Assembly (NCBI GenBank): GCA_036270655.1
Contig: DATBCD010000012.1
Span: forward strand, 11,758-75,757
DNA length: 64,000 nucleotides
Origin: VBCK01 sp036270655
Lineage (GTDB): Bacteria; Pseudomonadota; Gammaproteobacteria; Burkholderiales; Burkholderiaceae_F
Reading direction: 5' to 3'
Shown here: positions 50,585-61,000 of the stretch, piece after piece
Layout of the letters: the number at the start of each line of letters is the position of its first letter
How positions within the stretch are numbered: position 1 is the stretch's first letter
Made by a program: the position numbers and the translations under genes
The notes under the pieces: model-generated
Database searches by the model: none
Told to the model about the DNA's origin: nothing
What the model saw: only the letters and a program-made list of their open reading frames with translations

Positions 50585-52594
50585 ATGGACCGGATGCTCG
50601 ACCTCGATATAGCACTGACAGTCATCGCGATCTGGGTCGGCATCGGCTTCGTGGCGCTTGCGGCGCTGCGGCGTACGCGCGTGGTCGCACGCGGCCTGTT
50701 CCCCATCAGCGCCTTGATGTCGCTCGCGTTGGCGGGCGTGGCTCTGCATGGGCTGTTCGTGCCGCCGCAGTCCACCGTGCTGCGCCTGGGACTGCCCGAC
50801 CTGCCGTTTCACGTGAGACTGGACAGCCTGTCGGCCTTTTTCCTGACCGTGATCGGCGTCATCTCGGCCGGCACCTCGATCTTTTCGGCGGGGTACGTGC
50901 GCAAGGGCGAAGGCACGCCTCCCGGTCTGCAGTGCCTTCAATACCACCTGTTTCTGGCCAGCATGGCGATGGTGGTCCTGGCCGACGATGCGTACGCGTT
51001 CATGGTCGCGTGGGAGGTCATGGCCCTGTCATCGTACTTTCTGGTGATGGCCAACCACCGGGTCGCCGCCATCCGCCGCGCCGGATACCTGTACCTGCTG
51101 CTGGCCCACATCGGCGCGATCGCGATTCTGCTTTGCTTCGGCGTACTGCAAGCCAGTACGGGCGATTTCACGTTCGCCAATCTGCGCGCTCAGTCCCTGT
51201 CGCCCTTCTGGGCGTCGGTGGCTTTCCTGCTGGCGGTGATCGGCTTCGGCGCCAAAGCGGGCGTCGTTCCGCTGCATGTCTGGCTGCCGGAAGCGCATCC
51301 GGCGGCGCCTTCGCCAGTGTCCGCTTTGATGAGCGGCGTGATGCTGAAGACGGCCGTATACGCGCTGCTGCGAGTCGCATTCGACCTGCTGCACACTCAG
51401 ATCTGGTGGTGGGGCGCACTATTGCTCGCGGTGGGCCTGGTGACCGCCCTGTTCGGAGTCGTCTTCACGACGGTTCAAACCGACATGAAGCGACTGCTCG
51501 CTTTTTCGTCGATCGAGAATGTGGGGCTGATATTCGTCAGCACCGGCCTGGCGTTGATGTTCCGCACTTATGGAATGCAGGCCCTGGCGGCGCTCGCATT
51601 GACCGCGACGCTGATTCACGTGGCGGCTCATGCGCTGTTCAAGAGCCTGCTGTTCCTGGCGACCGGCACCGTGCTGCACGCGACCGGCGAGCGCAACCTG
51701 GGCAAGCTCGGAGGCCTGATCCGTTATATGCCATGGGTCGCGTGGCTCACCCTGGTCGGCGCGCTGGCCGCATCGGGCCTTCCGCCGCTGGCCGGATTCG
51801 TGTCGGAGTGGCTGCTGCTGCAGACGTTCCTGTTCACCACCAACCTGCCCACGTCGTTTCTGAACATGCTGGTGCCACTGGTCGCGGCCGCCGTCGCGCT
51901 GGTGGCCGCGCTCAGCGGCTACGCGATGGTCAAATTCTTCGGCGTCATTTTCCTCGGGCGACCGCGCGAGGAAAAGCTGCAGCGCGCGCACGACGCCTCC
52001 CGGTTCGAGCGGATCGGGCTGGGCTGGCTGGCGGCCGGCTCGATCGGCCTGGGTCTGGCCCCGATCCCGGCGATCGATGCCGTCGACCGCGTGACCCGTC
52101 TGCTGGTGGGATTCGGGCTGGCCCCGACCGTGCACGCCAACGGCTGGCTGTTGCTGGCTCCGACCTCGATTCAGCGCGCCAGCTACAGCCCGATCATCTT
52201 TCTGCTGGTCGTAGCCGTCAGCATCGCGTGCGCCGCGATCACGGTTCGCATCCTTTACCACGGGCGCCTGCGGCGTGCGCCGGCCTGGGACTGCGGATTT
52301 CCGCACCAGACCCCGAGAATGCAGGACACGTCCGAGGGCTTCGGGCAGCCGATCCGGCAGATCTTCGAGCCGTTTTTCTGGATGCGCCGCGATCTGCCCT
52401 CGCCGTTCGACGCGCGGCCACGCTACCGGGTCGTCATCGAGGATCGCTTCTGGCATTGGATCTACCAGCCGGTCGAGGCTCTGGTCGAGCGCGCCGCGCG
52501 GCTGGCAGGCAAGGTGCAGCAGGGACGCATCTCGATCTATCTGTTGTACAGCTTCGTGACGCTGGTCGTGATGCTGTGGCTGGTGGGCCGCTGA
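50585..52594 (+). CDS. hyfB: Antiporter-like membrane subunit (HyfB/NuoL type)
   Basis: First gene of a six-gene complex. The 669-residue polytopic protein belongs to the proton-pumping NuoL/MrpA-like family. The channel residues are present: Glu144 (AWEVMALSS), Lys224 (FGAKAGVVPLHVWLPEAHP) and Lys255 (GVMLKTAVYA). The usual HALFKSLLFLATG follows later. This would allow coupled ion movement. The gene is followed by hyfC after 2 bp. The upstream side (50415-50584) separates it from the divergent sodC and should contain the operon promoter, which I could not define. Confidence 0.9.
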   Translation: MDRMLDLDIALTVIAIWVGIGFVALAALRRTRVVARGLFPISALMSLALAGVALHGLFVPPQSTVLRLGLPDLPFHVRLDSLSAFFLTVIGVISAGTSIFSAGYVRKGEGTPPGLQCLQYHLFLASMAMVVLADDAYAFMVAWEVMALSSYFLVMANHRVAAIRRAGYLYLLLAHIGAIAILLCFGVLQASTGDFTFANLRAQSLSPFWASVAFLLAVIGFGAKAGVVPLHVWLPEAHPAAPSPVSALMSGVMLKTAVYALLRVAFDLLHTQIWWWGALLLAVGLVTALFGVVFTTVQTDMKRLLAFSSIENVGLIFVSTGLALMFRTYGMQALAALALTATLIHVAAHALFKSLLFLATGTVLHATGERNLGKLGGLIRYMPWVAWLTLVGALAASGLPPLAGFVSEWLLLQTFLFTTNLPTSFLNMLVPLVAAAVALVAALSGYAMVKFFGVIFLGRPREEKLQRAHDASRFERIGLGWLAAGSIGLGLAPIPAIDAVDRVTRLLVGFGLAPTVHANGWLLLAPTSIQRASYSPIIFLLVVAVSIACAAITVRILYHGRLRRAPAWDCGFPHQTPRMQDTSEGFGQPIRQIFEPFFWMRRDLPSPFDARPRYRVVIEDRFWHWIYQPVEALVERAARLAGKVQQGRISIYLLYSFVTLVVMLWLVGR

Positions 52595-52596
52595 CC

Positions 52597-53550
52597 ATGC
52601 CCATCAGTGCGTACGCATTCATCGCCCAGCTGCTGCAGTTCGCGGTGGCACTGGCAGCCGCGCCCCTGCTCACCGGATGGGTCAACCAGTGGCGGGCCTG
52701 GCTGCAGAACAAATCCGCGCCCAGTTTGCTGCAGCCGTACCGCCTGCTGCACAAACTGTTCCTGAAGGAGCCGGTCGCAGCCGACAACGCCTCGCCGCTG
52801 TTCCAGACCGCCCCCTACATCGTGTTCGGCTGCATGGCGCTGGCATGCGGGATCGTGCCGGCGCTGTCGACCGATCTGCCGCTGGCACCGGCGGCCGACG
52901 CGATCGCGCTGGTCGGCCTGTTCGCGCTCGCCAGGGTGTTCATCTCGCTGGCGGCCATGGACATCGGAACCGCGTTCGGAACGCTGGGGGCGCGGCGCGA
53001 GATGCTGATCGGCTTTCTGGCGGAGCCGGCGCTGCTGATGACCCTGTTTTCGGCTTCGCTGATCACGCATTCGACCTCGCTGGCCAGCATCGTCCAGAAG
53101 ATGGCCCACAGCCAGTTCGAGATCTATCCGAGCATGGCATTCGCGGGCATCGCGTTCACGATCGTGTCGCTGGCCGAGAATGCGCGTGTTCCGGTCGACA
53201 ACCCGGCCACGCACCTGGAGCTGACCATGGTGCACGAGGCGCTGATCCTGGAGTACTCGGCACGCCATCTGGCGCTGCTGGAGTGGGCCGCCTCGCTGAA
53301 GCTGTTCGCCTATTCGTGCATCGGTCTGGCACTGTTCTTCCCGTATGGCGTGGCCGAGGTCGACGCGCCGCTCGCCATGGTGTACTCGCTGCCGGCGCTG
53401 GCGCTGAAGCTGGCGGTCGGCGGCTTCCTGCTGGCGCTGATCGAGACAGTCAGCGCCAAGATGCGCATCTTCCGGGTTCCGGAGTTCCTCGCCACCGCTT
53501 TCCTTCTGGCCGTGGTCGGTCTGCTGGTGCACGGGCTGCTGGGGGCCTGA
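52597..53550 (+). CDS. hyfC: NuoH/HyfC-type membrane subunit
   Basis: The 317-residue subunit links the membrane arm to the soluble part, as NuoH does in complex I. It has about eight helices and the conserved acidic loop LAENARVPVDNPATHLELTM, then VHEALILEYSARHLALLEWA, as in HycD and HyfC. ATG 52597 lies 2 bp after hyfB and hyfE follows after 2 bp. Confidence 0.91.
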   Translation: MPISAYAFIAQLLQFAVALAAAPLLTGWVNQWRAWLQNKSAPSLLQPYRLLHKLFLKEPVAADNASPLFQTAPYIVFGCMALACGIVPALSTDLPLAPAADAIALVGLFALARVFISLAAMDIGTAFGTLGARREMLIGFLAEPALLMTLFSASLITHSTSLASIVQKMAHSQFEIYPSMAFAGIAFTIVSLAENARVPVDNPATHLELTMVHEALILEYSARHLALLEWAASLKLFAYSCIGLALFFPYGVAEVDAPLAMVYSLPALALKLAVGGFLLALIETVSAKMRIFRVPEFLATAFLLAVVGLLVHGLLGA

Positions 53551-53552
53551 CC

Positions 53553-54212
53553 GTGGTCGCGCTGCTGACGCAAGCCATCAACCTGTTCGCCGCCATCCTG
53601 CTGATCGTGGCGTTCGCCATGATCACGCAGCGTCGCGTGCTGAACCTGGTGCACCTGTTCACCGCGCAGGGCCTGACGCTGGTCGCCGCGACTCTGGACG
53701 TCGGCTATCTGACTGCCCAGCACCACCTGTACGTGTCGGCCGGCGCCACGTTCGCTCTGAAGGTCGTAGTGCTGCCGATCCTGCTGCACAGGCTCGTCGG
53801 CCGCTTGCAGGTGCGCTGGGACGTCGAGCCGCTGCTGAACACGCCGCTGACGATGCTGGTCGGCATCCTGCTGGTGGTGTTCGCGTTCAACCTGGCCACT
53901 CCGATCGCCGCGTTGTCCGCGTCGATCGCGCGCTCCACGCTCGGCATCGCGCTGGCCAGCGTGCTGCTGTCCTTCCTGATGATGATCACGCGCGCCAAGG
54001 CACTGCCCCAGGTGATCGGCTTCCTCTCGATGGAAAACTCGCTGTTCTTCGCCGCCACCGCCGCCACCAACGGCATGCCGATGCTGGTCGAGCTGGGCAT
54101 CGCGCTGGACGTCCTGATGGGCTTTTTGATCCTGGGCGTATTCATGTTCCAGATCCGCGAGCAGTTCGACAGCCTGGACATCCGTCACCTGGAGCGCCTG
54201 CGCGAGGAATGA
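53553..54212 (+). CDS. hyfE: HyfE-type membrane subunit
   Basis: This 219-residue polytopic protein corresponds to HyfE (NuoK-related in its middle). It contains ITQRRVLNLVHLFTAQGLTL, SMENSLFFAATA and MPMLVELGIALDVLMGFLIL. The start is GTG 53553, two bases after hyfC, and the stop overlaps hyfF by four bases. Confidence 0.88.
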   Translation: MVALLTQAINLFAAILLIVAFAMITQRRVLNLVHLFTAQGLTLVAATLDVGYLTAQHHLYVSAGATFALKVVVLPILLHRLVGRLQVRWDVEPLLNTPLTMLVGILLVVFAFNLATPIAALSASIARSTLGIALASVLLSFLMMITRAKALPQVIGFLSMENSLFFAATAATNGMPMLVELGIALDVLMGFLILGVFMFQIREQFDSLDIRHLERLREE

Positions 54213-55696
54213 TGGTGCTGCCGTTCACCGTGGGACCGAACGAGCTGCCGCTGACGCTGCTGCTGGCCTGCCCGGTCGCCGGCGCCGCGCTCCTGGCCCT
54301 GCTCGGCCACACCCGGATCGGCGCCGAGATCAACGTGCTGGTGTCCGCGGCCACCACCGGGTGCGCGCTCTGGCTCACCGCCGAGGTCGCGCGCGGGGCC
54401 ACGATCCTGGTGTACGACGAGCTGTTCTTCATCGATTCGCTCAACGTGTTCCTGGTCACGCTGACCGCCTTCGTCGGCATGACCACGTCGATCTTTTCGC
54501 GCCCCTACATGCGGATCGAGCGCGATCACGGCCGGATGACGGCGCCCCGGATGCGCCTGTATCACGCGATGTACCAGCTGTTCCTGGCGATGATGCTATG
54601 CGCGCTGACCACCAACAATCTGGGCGTGCTGTGGGTCGCGATGGAAGCGGCCACCTTGTGCACCGTGCTGCTGGTTTCGGTGTATCGCACGCCGGCCGCG
54701 CTCGAGGCCGCCTGGAAGTACTTCATCCTGTGCGGGGTCGGCATCGCGCAGGCGCTGTTCGGCACGCTGCTGCTGTACCTGGCGGCCGACCGCCTGATCG
54801 GCGGCGGCGAAGGCGCGCTGTTGTGGACTCACCTGAATGCGGTCAAGACGCAGCTGGAGCCGACCATCCTGTCGCTGGCCTTCGTCTTTCTGCTGCTCGG
54901 CTATGGCACCAAAACGGGGCTGGTGCCGGTGCACCACTGGCTGCCCGACGCGCACGCCGAGGGCCCGACTCCGATTTCGGCCGTGCTGTCCGGCCTGCTG
55001 CTGAACGTGGCGCTGTACGCGATCCTGCGCTGCAAAGTGCTGGCCGACGGCGCGCTCGGCAACGGGCTGCCGGGGCGGGCGATGGTGGCTTTCGGACTGG
55101 TCTCGGTCCTGCTGGCCGCGTTTTTGCTTCATCGCCAGCGGGATATCAAACGGCTGTTCGCCTACTCGTCGATCGAGCACATGGGATTGATCACGTTCGC
55201 GTTCGGCCTGGGCGGCCCGATCGCCAACTTCGGCGGGCTGCTGCACATGACGATGCACTCGCTGACCAAGTCGGCCATCTTCTTCGCCGTCGGCCACGCC
55301 GCCCAGAAGGCCGGCACCCAGGTGATGGACGAGATCCGCGGCCTGATGCAGATCAGTCCGACCGTCGGCTGGGGACTGATGCTCGGCTCGCTGGCGATCC
55401 TGGGCATGCCGCCGTTCGGTATCTTCGCCAGCGAGTTCCTGATACTGACCTCGGCCATGCGGCAGCTGCCCTGGGCCGCGCCGCTGCTGCTGCTGGCGCT
55501 GGCGGTTGCTTTTGCCGCAGTGCTGGCGCGCGTGCAGCCGATGGTGTTCGGTGAAACCACTGTGAAGCGGCTGGCGCACCCGCCGGCACTGGTGCCGGTG
55601 TTCGTCCATTTGGGCTTTGCATTGACCATGGGGCTTTATATTCCGCCGTTCCTGGTCGACTGGTACACGCGCGCTGCCAGCCTGATCGGAGGCTGA
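54209..55696 (+). CDS. hyfF: Antiporter-like membrane subunit (HyfF/NuoN type)
   Basis: The 495-residue second antiporter-like subunit keeps Glu146 (WVAMEAATL) and Lys235 (GYGTKTGLVPVHHWLPDAHA), followed by EGPTPISAVLSGLLLN and RDIKRLFAYSSIEHMGLI. With HyfB it gives two potential ion channels. It overlaps hyfE (ATGA) and hyfG starts 3 bp after it. Confidence 0.9.
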   Translation: MMVLPFTVGPNELPLTLLLACPVAGAALLALLGHTRIGAEINVLVSAATTGCALWLTAEVARGATILVYDELFFIDSLNVFLVTLTAFVGMTTSIFSRPYMRIERDHGRMTAPRMRLYHAMYQLFLAMMLCALTTNNLGVLWVAMEAATLCTVLLVSVYRTPAALEAAWKYFILCGVGIAQALFGTLLLYLAADRLIGGGEGALLWTHLNAVKTQLEPTILSLAFVFLLLGYGTKTGLVPVHHWLPDAHAEGPTPISAVLSGLLLNVALYAILRCKVLADGALGNGLPGRAMVAFGLVSVLLAAFLLHRQRDIKRLFAYSSIEHMGLITFAFGLGGPIANFGGLLHMTMHSLTKSAIFFAVGHAAQKAGTQVMDEIRGLMQISPTVGWGLMLGSLAILGMPPFGIFASEFLILTSAMRQLPWAAPLLLLALAVAFAAVLARVQPMVFGETTVKRLAHPPALVPVFVHLGFALTMGLYIPPFLVDWYTRAASLIGG

Positions 55697-55699
55697 CCG

Positions 55700-57256
55700 G
55701 TGTTACCAGGCCTGAACTGCACCTTCGACCGCCTGCCCGGTCCGATGCCGGTCTTCCAGGCCAGGCTCGCGCGCAAGCCGTGGAAATCGGCAGCCAGCCT
55801 GGCCCGATCGCTGGGAGGACGCCTGGTGAGCCTGTGGGCGAGTGACCGGCGGCCGATCGACGGTCAGATCGCAGTGCATGCCGCGTACGCAACCAGCGGC
55901 GGGCTGGCCTGGCTGACGCTGCCGCTGGCCGATTCGCTGCGCGTCTACCCGGGCGTCGACGACGTGTTTGCCGAGGCGGCTCGGATGCAGCGGGCCGTCG
56001 CGGATCTGCTAGGCCTGTTGCCGGAAGAGCATCACGACACGCGCCCTTGGTCGCGTCACGACAGCTGGCCGGCCAGCTACCACCCGTTGCTGGTCGAATA
56101 CAGCGGCCGGGAAACCTTCGAGCCCGCGCCCCAGGCGTATCCGTTCGTCCCGGTGGAAGGCGACGGCGTTCACGAGATCCCGGTCGGCCCCGTGCATGCC
56201 GGGGTCATCGAGCCGGGCCACTTCCGTTTCTCGGTGGTCGGTGAAAAAGTGCTGCGGCTGGAGGAGCTGCTCGGCTATGCGCACAAGGGGATCGAAAAGC
56301 GCTTCGAAGGCCAGCGTCCGCTGGACGCGGCCCGGCTTGCCGCGCGCGTCTCAGGCGACACCACGGTCGCATACGGCTGGGCCTACGCGATGGCGGTCGA
56401 GTCGTCCACCTCGTGCACGGTGCCGGAGCGCGCGCAGTGGCTGCGCGCGCTCGCGCTGGAACGCGAGCGCGTGGCCAACCACCTGGGCGACCTCGGCGCG
56501 CTCGGCAACGACGCGGGGTTCGCGTTCGGGCTGGCCCAGTTCTCCCGCCTCAAGGAGGACTGGCTGCGCGTCAATGCGCCGGCGTTCGGACACCGCTACG
56601 CCATGGACTACGTGATTCCGGGTGGAGTGCGCGAGGATCCCGACCGGTCGCAACTGGAGACGATCGTCCGGCAGTGCGACAAAATCGAGCGGCAGATCGC
56701 GCGGTTGCGATCGATCTACGACGAACATGCGGGGCTGCAGGATCGTTTCGCCGGCGCCGGCCGGGTCGCCCCGGAGCTGGCGACGCGCCTCGGGTTGACC
56801 GGTCTGGCCGGCCGCGCCAGCGGTCAGGCGCACGATCTGCGCTCGGACTTCCGCTTTGCTCCCTACGATGCCCTGGGTGCGGTCTGCGTATCGAATCGCG
56901 CCGGAGACGTGGCGGCGCGTGCGGCGGTGCGCTTCGACGAGGCGTTCGAATCGCTCCGACTGATCCGGGCCATCGGGGCGCGCCTGCAGGAAGGGGGGAC
57001 GGAAGGTGTGATTCACGCCGCGCCGCAGATCCCTTCGAGTCCCGCGTTGGGGGTGGGCTGGGTCGAGGGCTGGCGGGGCGAAGTGCTGGTGGCGCTCGAA
57101 TTGGACCAGTACGGAATAATCCGGCGCTGCCACTGCCACGATCCATCCTGGCAGAACTGGCCGGTGCTCGAACACGCGGTGATCGGCAACATCGTTCCGG
57201 ACTTTCCGCTGATCAACAAATCGTTCAACCTGAGTTACTCGGGTCAGGACTTGTGA
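55700..57256 (+). CDS. hyfG: Hydrogenase-like large subunit without NiFe ligands (NuoC-NuoD/HyfG type)
   Basis: The 518-residue protein fuses a NuoC-like part (about 1-135) to a NuoD/HycE-like part (GPVHAGVIEPGHFRFSVVGE, GYAHKGIEKRFEGQRPLDAA). In true NiFe hydrogenases the next motif contains CxxC (RVCGIC in HycE). Here it reads RVSGDT (216-221), without cysteine. At the C-terminus the second CxxC is also missing; CHCHDPSWQNWPVLEHAVIG stands in its place. The protein therefore should not bind NiFe and resembles the quinone-side subunit of complex I or Ehr complexes. The start is GTG 55700. A repeat cluster separates it from hyfI. Confidence 0.88.
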   Translation: MLPGLNCTFDRLPGPMPVFQARLARKPWKSAASLARSLGGRLVSLWASDRRPIDGQIAVHAAYATSGGLAWLTLPLADSLRVYPGVDDVFAEAARMQRAVADLLGLLPEEHHDTRPWSRHDSWPASYHPLLVEYSGRETFEPAPQAYPFVPVEGDGVHEIPVGPVHAGVIEPGHFRFSVVGEKVLRLEELLGYAHKGIEKRFEGQRPLDAARLAARVSGDTTVAYGWAYAMAVESSTSCTVPERAQWLRALALERERVANHLGDLGALGNDAGFAFGLAQFSRLKEDWLRVNAPAFGHRYAMDYVIPGGVREDPDRSQLETIVRQCDKIERQIARLRSIYDEHAGLQDRFAGAGRVAPELATRLGLTGLAGRASGQAHDLRSDFRFAPYDALGAVCVSNRAGDVAARAAVRFDEAFESLRLIRAIGARLQEGGTEGVIHAAPQIPSSPALGVGWVEGWRGEVLVALELDQYGIIRRCHCHDPSWQNWPVLEHAVIGNIVPDFPLINKSFNLSYSGQDL

Positions 57257-57275
57257 TAACAATTCAGGAAGCGAC

Positions 57276-57402
57276 CACCCTCTCCCCCGGCCCCTCTCCC
57301 GCAAGCGGGAGAGGGGAGAAGTTTCTTCCCTGTCCCGCGCGTGGGAGAGGGGGCACTTCTCCCCTCTCCCACGCCAGTGGGAGAGGGGCGGGGGAGAGGG
57401 TG
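57276..57402 (+). repeat. REP-like repeat cluster between hyfG and hyfI
   Basis: Three hairpins: a full copy with CTCTCCCGCAAGCGGGAGAG (about 57294-57313), a diverged CTGTCCCGCGCGTGGGAGAG (about 57330-57349) and CTCTCCCACGCCAGTGGGAG (about 57364-57383), ending in GGGGGAGAGGGTG. It lies within the operon and could alter expression of hyfI and pyc. Confidence 0.88.
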
Positions 57403-57445
57403 ATGGCAGAAGGAGAACGCGTGAGTCATAGCCGGGACCTCTGAG

Positions 57446-57997
57446 ATGTGGCCGATCATCCTCCAGATCATGCGCACGGGCGTCGTCACCGAGCCGCCGC
57501 CCGAGGCCGAGCTCGAGTGGCGCACCAACGTGCAGTGGATCCAGAGCGAGTTCCTCCGGGTCCTGGGGCGCGCGCTGGCGATCCGCCATGTCGACGCCGG
57601 GTCCTGCAACGGCTGCGAGCTGGAGATCCACGCGCTGGGTAATCCCTACTACAACATCGAAGGGCTGGGCATACGCTTCGTGGCCAGTCCCCGGCACGCG
57701 GACCTGCTGCTGGTCACCGGGCCGGTGTCGCGCCATATGCGGGTGGCACTGGAGCGGACCTACGAGGCAGTGCCCGAGCCGCGGCTGGTGGTGGCCGTGG
57801 GTGACTGTGGCTGCACCGGCGGCGTGTTCGGCGAGAGCTACGCCAGCTGCGGCCGGGTCGCCAACGTGATACCGGTGGATGTGGCCGTGCCCGGATGCCC
57901 GCCGACCCCGATCGATCTGCTGAAGGGCATTCTGGCGGCCATCGATCGGCGCATGCCCTCCACGCTCGCCACCCGGCCTGAAAGCCTCGGAATTTAG
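57446..57997 (+). CDS. hyfI: Fe-S small subunit (HyfI/NuoB type)
   Basis: The 183-residue subunit is of NuoB/HycG type. The ligands of the N2-type [4Fe-4S] cluster are present: Cys54 and Cys57 (GSCNGCELE), Cys121 (VGDCGCTGG) and Cys151 (PGCPPTP). A short N-terminal extension lacks any twin-arginine signal, so it faces the cytoplasm. It ends five bases before pyc and the pyc ribosome site overlaps its stop region. No ferredoxin-like HyfH/NuoI gene is found in the operon. Confidence 0.9.
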   Translation: MWPIILQIMRTGVVTEPPPEAELEWRTNVQWIQSEFLRVLGRALAIRHVDAGSCNGCELEIHALGNPYYNIEGLGIRFVASPRHADLLLVTGPVSRHMRVALERTYEAVPEPRLVVAVGDCGCTGGVFGESYASCGRVANVIPVDVAVPGCPPTPIDLLKGILAAIDRRMPSTLATRPESLGI

Positions 57998-58002
57998 GAA
58001 GG

Positions 58003-61000
58003 ATGGCACGGATCCGTTCCCTGCTGGTGGCCAATCGCAGCGAAATTGCGATCCGCGTGTTCCGCGCGGCCACCGAACTGGGCATCCGGACGGTGGCGGT
58101 GTTCGCCAACGAGGACCGCTTCAGCCTGCATCGGTTCAAGGCCGACGAGTCCTACCTGGTCGGCGCGGGCAGCAAGCCGATCGCCGCCTATCTGGATATT
58201 TCCGAGATGCTGCGGGTGGCGCGCGACGCCGATGTCGATGCGATCCATCCGGGCTACGGTTTCCTGTCCGAGAACCCCGAGTTCGCAGCCGCATGCGAAG
58301 ACGCCGGCCTGGTTTTCATCGGCCCCTCGCCGCAGGTGCTGCGCACGATGGGCAACAAGGTCGCGGCCCGCAGTCTGGCCATCGCCAGCGGGGTGCCGGT
58401 CGTACCCGCCACCGGCGCGCTGCCGCCGGACCTGGATGCGGCGCTGCGTGAGGCGCGCGCGATCGGCTTTCCCCTGATGCTCAAGGCGAGCTGGGGCGGG
58501 GGCGGCCGCGGCATGCGCACCATCGAGTCGGAAGAAGACCTGGTTTCCCAGTACGAGCCCGCCCGGCGCGAGGCGCTGGCTGCGTTCGGCAACGACGAGG
58601 TGTACCTGGAGCGGCTGGTGCGCCGGGCCCGCCACGTCGAGGTGCAGATCCTGGGCGACTCGCACGGCAACCTGGTGCACCTGTTCGAGCGCGACTGCTC
58701 CGTGCAGCGGCGCAATCAGAAGGTGGTCGAGCGGGCCCCGGCGCCGTACCTGGATGAGGCCGCGCGGCAATCGCTGTGCGAGTCGGCGCTGCGCCTGGCG
58801 CGCGCGGCCGGTTTCACGCACGCCGGAACCGTCGAATTCCTGATGGACGCCGACAGCGGGGCGTTCTACTTCATCGAAGTCAATCCGCGGATCCAGGTCG
58901 AGCACACGGTGACCGAGCAAATCACCGGCGTGGACATCGTCAAAGCCCAGATCCGCGTGTCCGAGGGCGGCCGGATCGGCGACAGCGATGCGCTGCTGCC
59001 GGCACAGGCGTCGATCCGCATCAACGGCCACGCAGTCCAGTGCCGCGTCACCACCGAGGACCCGGAAAAAGGCTTCGCACCCGACTATGGACGCATCACG
59101 GCCTACCGCAGCGCAGCCGGATTCGGGCTGCGCCTGGACGGCGGCACCGCCTACACGGGTGCAGTGATCACGCCGTTTTACGACTCGCTGCTGGTGAAGG
59201 TCACCGCGTGGGGCCACACGGTGGACGAGTCGATCGCACGGATGCACCGGGCGCTGGGAGAGTTCCGGATCCGTGGAGTCACGTCCAACCTGCAGTTCCT
59301 GGAAAACGTCATCACCCATCCGCTGTTCCACAAGGGCGAGTGCACCACGCGTTTCATCGACACGACGCCGGAGCTTTTCAAGTTCCAGGCGCGGCGCGAC
59401 CGCGCCACCAAGCTGCTGCGCTTCCTGGGCGAAGTCGCGGTCAACGGCAACCCGGAGATGAAAGGCCGCAAGCAGCCGACGCTGCCGCTGCCGCGACCCG
59501 TGGTGCCGGCGTGCGACCGCGCTGCCGCGGTGCCCGCGGGCGCGCGCGATCGGCTGCGCGGCCTCGGTCCCCAAGCCTTCGTGCGCTGGATGCTCGAGCA
59601 CCCGCGCGTGCTGCTGACCGATACGACGATGCGCGATGCGCACCAATCGCTGTTCGCCACCCGGATGCGCACCGCCGACATGGTGGAGATCGCGCCGCAC
59701 TACGCCCGCCGGCTGGCCGGCCTGTTTTCGGTCGAATGCTGGGGCGGAGCGACCTTCGATGTGGCGATGCGCTTCCTGAAGGAGGACCCGTGGGACCGCC
59801 TCGGGCGGCTGCGCGAGGCGATGCCCAACCTGCTCCTGCAGGTGTTGGTGCGCGGGGCCAATGGAGTCGGATACGCGACCTACCCGGACAACGTGGTGCG
59901 CTACTTCATCCAGCAGTCGGCCATGCACGGCATCGACCTGTTCCGCGTGTTCGACTCGATGAACTGGATCGAGAACACCCGGGTGACGATCGACGCGGTG
60001 CTCGAATCCGGCGCACTGTGCGAGGCGTCGCTGTGCTACACGGCCGATCTGTTCGATCCGGGCCGGCCCAAGTTCGGCCTGGATTATTACCTGCGCCTGG
60101 CGCGCCAGATCGAGCGAACCGGCGCGCACATCCTGTGCATCAAGGACATGGCCGGCGTGTGCCGGCCGCGCGCCGCGCGCGAGCTGGTGCGCGCGCTGAA
60201 ACAGGAAGTCGCAATGCCGATCCACTTTCATACGCACGACACCTCGGGCATGTCGGCTGCCAGCGTGCTGGCGGCGATCGAGGCCGGTGCCGACGCGGTG
60301 GACGGCGCGATCGATTCGATGTCGGGCCTGACGTCCCAGCCCAACCTGGGAGCGATCGTCGCCTCTCTGGCCGGCACCGAGCGGATGCCGGATGTGGATC
60401 CCGAGACGCTGCGGGAAGTGTCCTACTACTGGGAGGGCGTGCGACGCCTGTACGAGCCGTTCGAACCGGACCTGCGCGCACCGACCTCGGACGTGTACCT
60501 GCACGAGATGCCGGGCGGCCAGGTCACGAACCTGCGCGAGCAGGCGCGGGCGATGGGCCTGGATCACCGCTGGCCCGAGGTCGCGCGCGCCTACGCACAG
60601 GTCAATCGGCTGTTCGGCGACATCGTGAAAGTGACACCCACTTCCAAGGTAGTCGGCGACATGGCGCTGTTCATGGTCGCCAACGACCTCGACGAGCAGG
60701 ATGTGCAGGATCCGGCCCGCGAGATCAATTTCCCCGACTCGGTGATGGCGCTGTTCAAGGGCGAGCTGGGACTTTCGCCGGAAGGGTTTCCAAGCGAGCT
60801 GCAGCGCAAGATCCTGAAGGGTCAGGCGCCGCTGGACCGCCGTGCCGGCGACCTGCTGCCGCAGGTCGATCTGGCGGTGGCCCGCAGTGAGCTGGAGGCC
60901 CATATCGGGCGCCACGCAACCGATAAGGACCTGGCCTCCTACCTGATGTATCCGAAGGTGTTCCGAGATTTCGCCGAGCACCAGCGCGCCTACGGCGATG

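Noticed and set aside
50585..57997. Active NiFe hydrogenase-4 or formate hydrogenlyase
   Set aside because: The large subunit lacks both CxxC pairs and there is no HyfH, formate dehydrogenase or maturation gene.
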